NCBI GenBank assembly: GCA_013399875.1
Contig: VXAZ01003890.1
Span: 124,001 to 188,000, forward strand
Origin: Gymnorhina tibicen
Taxonomy: Eukaryota > Chordata > Aves > Passeriformes > Artamidae
DNA: 64,000 nucleotides
Direction: 5' to 3'
The stretch's first letter is position 1. Every line of letters starts with the position of its first letter. Shown one piece after another: positions 59,352-64,000 of this stretch. The notes under the pieces are model-generated. The model had not been told where the DNA came from. It ran no database searches and saw only the letters and a program-made list of their open reading frames with translations. The translations under genes and the position numbers were made by a program.

Positions 59352-61862
59352 CTGAAAAAGAAAATTGAAGTTTAAAGTAAACTATAATTAAATTCCAAAG
59401 CTAATTAGCTAATATCCCTCTGATCTTTGAAAAATAGGTGCCTTAAATGAAGTTTGAGAGGCGTTATCACAAAAGCTTAAAAAAAGGTTAGCATCACACA
59501 AATTTATTTCAAGCAGTGGTATTTGCTGGCATTTCTGGTAGCTGCAAAGCAGTAACATTTGTGTTATTGAGATCAGCAGATGTCAAAGTGCCACAGTTTT
59601 ACATAAATTACACTGCAAGCACTCTTCTAGACTACTGTATAACTCTATCAGCACACATATTCTACAAAATTGGTCTACTGTGTTTCAACAGTCTACAAAA
59701 AGCTTTTTAATTTAAATCATTTTCAAAGGAATTATCCTTTGATAATTCTGAGTAGTGAGATGTAATCAGAGAAAAACAATTTATATTTTAGAACCAAAAG
59801 CTCATTGTCCTTTTAATATAGTGAACAATTGCTCCCTAATACTTTCTGTGGTTCTTGATTGTCAGTACTTTCTAGAGAAAAGCTGGCATAAAAGATTGTT
59901 GGTAAGAAATACACTGCAGAAGTCACGCAAAAAAATGTTTCCTTAATTAAAATGAGAAGTCATCCGCAACTCCTAATAAGTACAAAATAATTTTACATTT
60001 CCATATTTCTGTGGAGGAAATATTGATTAAATCCATGAGATGCAGAGCACAGAAATGCCTGACAACATAAATTCTATTTCCTGCTTAAAATTTCTCTCAT
60101 CACTGCTGTAGAATCACAGATACTGATAAGTTGAGATTGACAACGCAGAAGTCTGAAAAACTGTAAAAAGAGATAAACTCCAAACCACAAGCATTTTTCA
60201 AGCACAGGAGCCAAAAGACCTTACTGAATTGGATGATTAAGAGCATATGGAAAAATAAATGACTTAAGGAATCTTAAAGGAAGATGATTAAGGAGAACAG
60301 AAGGTAGTGTCATGTTATTCATAAACTATTCAGCATTTCCCTTAAACATACCAGGAAAACAAAACCCCACATTCAGAGACCACAGCTTTGAGTTAATCAT
60401 GTAACTACTATCAAATGAAAAAGAAAGCATTCTGTCTTCTTAGAGAAGACACTGAATACCTGTCTGCTTAAATAAATGTAATAAAAACAACAATAACCTT
60501 ACTATGAATAGAAAAAAAACAACTATTTCCCGTAACTTTTTGGGACCCTCCACCAGTGTCCTGAACTTCTGTGCTACTCTAGCAAAAGTAGTTTTGTAAA
60601 TTAACAGCCAAAAAGAAAGGGGTGATTTCAGTGCTCTCAAAACTTCTCTTTGCTACCATCCATGTTATTTTAATATCCATCAATCACAGCAACCAGTATT
60701 TGGTGCCTTGAGTTGAAGAAATTAACACACAATTAAAACAAGCCCAACAACAACAAACAGCCCAATTATCTTTACATGAATCCATCAAAAGGTCACAGTT
60801 TGCTGAAGTGTCCAACATGAGGAGTACAGATGTGGATGCTGGTCAGACTACTACAGAATAATTAAATCCAAGGTTTGGAAGAGTGAATGCAACCACCGTA
60901 TTCTGTGCATATTATATTCTTTTCATTCCTTTACAAAGCAATCATCAGATTTCCCAATAAAAAGAAATGAAGAAAAATCATGAAGAAAAACATGCCTCTT
61001 CCTGACTGTTTTAGTGCAAACTTAATGAAAAACAGAGCAGCACTCTCACATTAAGACAGAAATTGAAACAAAATCTTGCATGCAAGTGGCAATATGAAAA
61101 CTGCTCCTTTAGATGGCTGGTGATAGAACCTCTGCTACGGCTTACAAAATTGCAGCTCTTATCACTGTGACTGCTAATGGTGTGGCAAATATACAAAGAA
61201 CATGCAAATGTTAGAAATGTTTGTGTGTCCACCAGTAGGAGAATTTAAAGCAGTTCTCAATCATTTTGAAAGCGTTGGTGGCAAGAGGCAGGCAGCAACA
61301 AACACAGGAACAGGAGGGCTCATGTGGGCAACTGATACACCACCAGAAGTTCTGAGGCTTATCACAGTCATTTCTTTTCCTTGCTCCTTGGTTTCCTTTT
61401 ACCAGGACAGAACTTATCTCAAGCCACTTTTGAGTTAACAATGCCAGAATTAAATTTTTAATGAGGCACATAACCATAAATTCCAGCTGTCTCTCTACCC
61501 AGCTTGCCCCCAGTGAGCTCTTCACACTGCATTATATTAATTCCAGCTCAAAGCACCACCTAAGATCAACAACACACAGTAATTTAACAGCAGAACATTG
61601 TCATTCATCTGCCAGTACATAACCAAGTTAATCAAACATTGCTTGTTAGAAAAAAGAATCTGTTTAGCTGTTAAAAATAAAGTAGAATGTAGAATATTAA
61701 ATAAATAATAAAAAACCCCCTATTACTTATTTCAAGGATGCTTAGTCATAAATAGAAGTTTTAAATTGGTCATTAAAAAGATTTTGAATTAAGATCCTGC
61801 TCCCTCAAGAACAACTTAGTTGTTTCTGGGGATTTTGCACTCATTACAGACTGAATGAAATT

Positions 61863-61888
61863 AATGAATGAATGAATGAATGAATGAA
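61863..61888 (+). repeat. (AATG)6 microsatellite
   Basis: Six and a half perfect AATG units, preceded by an imperfect gaatgaaatt. Confidence 0.9.
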
Positions 61889-63636
61889 ATAAATCTTTAT
61901 GCTGCCTGCTATTGGACGAGCAATGGCAATATCCAGAAAAGACATTCTGTGCTATGCTGTATAAGTATGTACTCCAAGACATAAAAAAGACACTTCAAAC
62001 AGAGAGTAATGAAATAAAACTATATGTCTATTTTTATACTGTTGCTTCACAAGAATTGTTCACATAAGTTTCTCCAATTCAATCAATTTAATATAAAAAG
62101 TTTGTCAGTAGTCACAAAACACTTGTGCAGTATTCACTTAAACATCCTGACCAAATTTTAGCAGGTTGATGCATTATGCAACATGAATCTTTCCCCAAAT
62201 GTCATATTAGAAGTTTACGTTTCATTAGTTACAACAGCACATGGCCATATTCAGAATCTTCTGCACAAGGTGTCACACAAATGCATGCAAATAAATCTCA
62301 TCCCCAGATGTATTTTGTTACTATTCTGTATCACGGCACCTGCAAGACCCTCCTACCCCTCAGGTGTGAATGCAGGCTCTGGCTGCATCCTGTGTTCAGG
62401 CTGATGCGCAGGCCGTGGTTTTAAGTGACCTGAATGAACTAACCTCCTTGGAGGAAATTATGATACTCAGACTGTAACTTTCTTCAAGGTTTCAGAAACA
62501 ACAGAGCCATGTATCCCATAATCCAGATACAGCCCAAAACAAACGAGAATCCATCAGGGAATAACAGTATGAATAGATGAAGCCAGGGCCATTGATGCTG
62601 CTCCTCAAATCCCCACCAATCTGACTAAGCAGAAGCAAAAGAAAGCTGAGTTTTGACAAGCACTTTGAAGGAAATGGAGATCATTGTGAACAGTCAGGAA
62701 AGGAAGCCCTGGACTAAACTGCAGTATGAATGACGACAGTTACCAGGTAAACACCTGTCATTTCCCAAACAAAGATGTCACACTCCAGTGCTGGAGAAAA
62801 TGTGACCTGTGCATAGATGTCTAACAGCAACATCTCCCTGGTACCCTTGATCCTACTTAATAAAAAAATTTTAACGTCATCGTGCCAAAATGTCTAGGAC
62901 AAATCAACTCTGAATAGGTCATGGCTTAACGATGGGAAAGTGGTGTGGCTAAAGAAAATTCGACAGAGAGCACTGTAAATAAAATAACATTAGAGTAATA
63001 AACATGTATTACATGCCTAGCACTTTATTTGTCCCATGTACTTATAAAATCATTAATTTATTACTCAGGCAGAACCAAGACCTCCATTAGAAACTCAGCA
63101 TTCACTCCTCTAACCCAGCTGTGGGGCAGCTACAGCATTTACCAATACTTGGAAGAGAAATTACACTTTCAAAGGACAAAAAGATATTCATCTATTAGTC
63201 ACCAAGTACTAAAAGTTGTAATTTCTCAGACTGTCATTCACCAATTACTTCTCCTTTCAGTGACAATACTGAATTACTACAAAGACTGGTTCACTGACAA
63301 ATAACTGCATACTATAAACTTTCTAAGTTTCATCTGCTGCAGATTCCATAGCAGGAGGGTAAAATTGATGATTTGAAAGAAAAACTCTTTCCAAATCCTA
63401 TGTTCATCTGTAAAATATCCTATTTTTTTGTAAACAGAACACAGAAAATAATTCAATGGGACTTTAGGACCCTCTTCTCCAATCAATCTTTCCAATCTGG
63501 GAAAGGAGAAATGCTAAAGCATGCCTGGAATATGACTTGAAAACTATGCAAAAAGTAATTTACCTTGACTTTCTTACTGACAGTAGACGGCAAAGAGTTG
63601 AGCTACATAACCTGAAAAAGGCGGCACCATATGAGC

Positions 63637-64000
63637 TGTCTTGGGGTGACTGTGCTGTTGTATCCCCTACCACTGCTCTATGCCCAGACATGATTCCTGA
63701 GCCTTTCTATGCCTTTAAAACTGGATGCAAGAAACAGAGAAAAAAAAACTGAGCGAACTTTTCAAAACAGTTTGTGCTTCAAGAACACAGAGATTAACCG
63801 CTGCTGCGGCGAACAGAGGAAACACTTTTTTTTTTTTCTTCTGGCTTTTCGGTCAGCTTCTTCGGAGAGGGACGGAGAGTTGAGTTTTTTTCCTCTTGGA
63901 ACTTCGGGTTTTTTTTGCCTTCTTCTCTTCTGGACTTGTTCGGAACACCAGAACATCAGAACCCCACCAGGGGACCTTCCACCGGCCTGGAGGGGGGCCC
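63637..64000 (+). mobile_element. endogenous retrovirus LTR, 5' part, cut by the window edge
   Basis: Starts TGTCTTGGGGTGACTGTGC. It has the layout I know from abundant passerine LTRs: ctatgcccagacatgattcc, gagcctttctatgc, a TTTAAAA TATA-like box at 63714, an ag-rich run, then tcttctggcttttcggtca and ggaccttccaccggcctgga. It is GC-richer and more T-run-rich than the intron around it. The 3' end and any target duplication are beyond the edge; the five bases before it are TGAGC. The short frames here, including one of 64 codons on the minus strand, are not genes. Confidence 0.75.
63714..63720 (+). promoter_or_regulatory. TATA-like box in edge LTR
   Basis: TTTAAAA, about 78 bp into the LTR. Position is plausible for an LTR promoter; activity unknown. 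Confidence 0.3.

Larger units (their letters stand above)
59352..64000 (-). other. ZFAT upstream intron (partial), runs off the right edge
   Basis: I searched the minus strand for the upstream ZFAT exon, which in relatives encodes a first finger with a Cys-rich MCKCC-type start, and did not find it. The stretch holds a (TGAA)n run and, at its right end, the start of an LTR. Otherwise nothing recognised. Confidence 0.75.

Noticed and set aside
63762..63956. 64-codon Lys/Arg-rich frame at the right edge, considered as the missing upstream ZFAT exon
   Set aside because: It lies inside the LTR at 63637 and has no finger ligands.

Overview
The window is vertebrate nuclear DNA, almost certainly from a bird and probably a songbird. 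Support comes from many truncated CR1 LINE 3' ends, from endogenous-retrovirus LTRs that resemble those I know from passerine genomes, and from one multi-exon gene whose protein is close to known vertebrate ZFAT. About 94% of the sequence is intron or intergenic. I see no bacterial features, CRISPR array, tRNA or rRNA.

One gene fills the window on the minus strand: ZFAT (zinc finger and AT-hook domain containing), a nuclear DNA-binding regulator. I can place 14 coding exons, from 59351 (5' side) down to a TAG stop at 570-572. They correspond to ZFAT exons 3 to 16. Every junction is GT-AG and every reading-frame phase agrees across the junctions. Joined, they give 1181 codons that carry one AT-hook, one atypical CCHC finger, 17 canonical C2H2 fingers and a conserved tail without fingers. 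The first coding exon or exons, holding the start codon and (in relatives) one more finger, lie beyond the right edge. The 3' UTR runs off the left edge.

Layout: 1-569 3' UTR; 570-809 last exon; a 11.0-kb intron with CR1 pieces and an older LINE fossil; 11792-15578 three exons; 15579-21457 an intron with two CR1 pieces; 21458-32985 five exons carrying fingers; 32986-39308 an intron with no recognised repeat; 39309-42602 three exons, including the 1469-bp exon with seven complete fingers; 42603-48213 an intron; 48214-48387 one exon; a 10.7-kb intron that is the most repeat-rich part; 59091-59351 the AT-hook exon; 59352-64000 the next intron, ending inside another LTR.

The accessory material is mostly retroelements. 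The 48-59 kb intron holds three CR1 fragments, an LTR in the gene's orientation interrupted by a 355-bp run of N, and a second solo LTR in the opposite orientation with a perfect 5-bp target duplication. The two LTRs share about 165 bp at their 3' ends, so they form long inverted arms around the gap. I found no new multi-gene system. The main leads are the LTR pair, the conserved ZFAT tail and linker motif, and exon combinations that could be skipped in frame. Human ZFAT comparisons below rest on memory of the family, not on an alignment run here.
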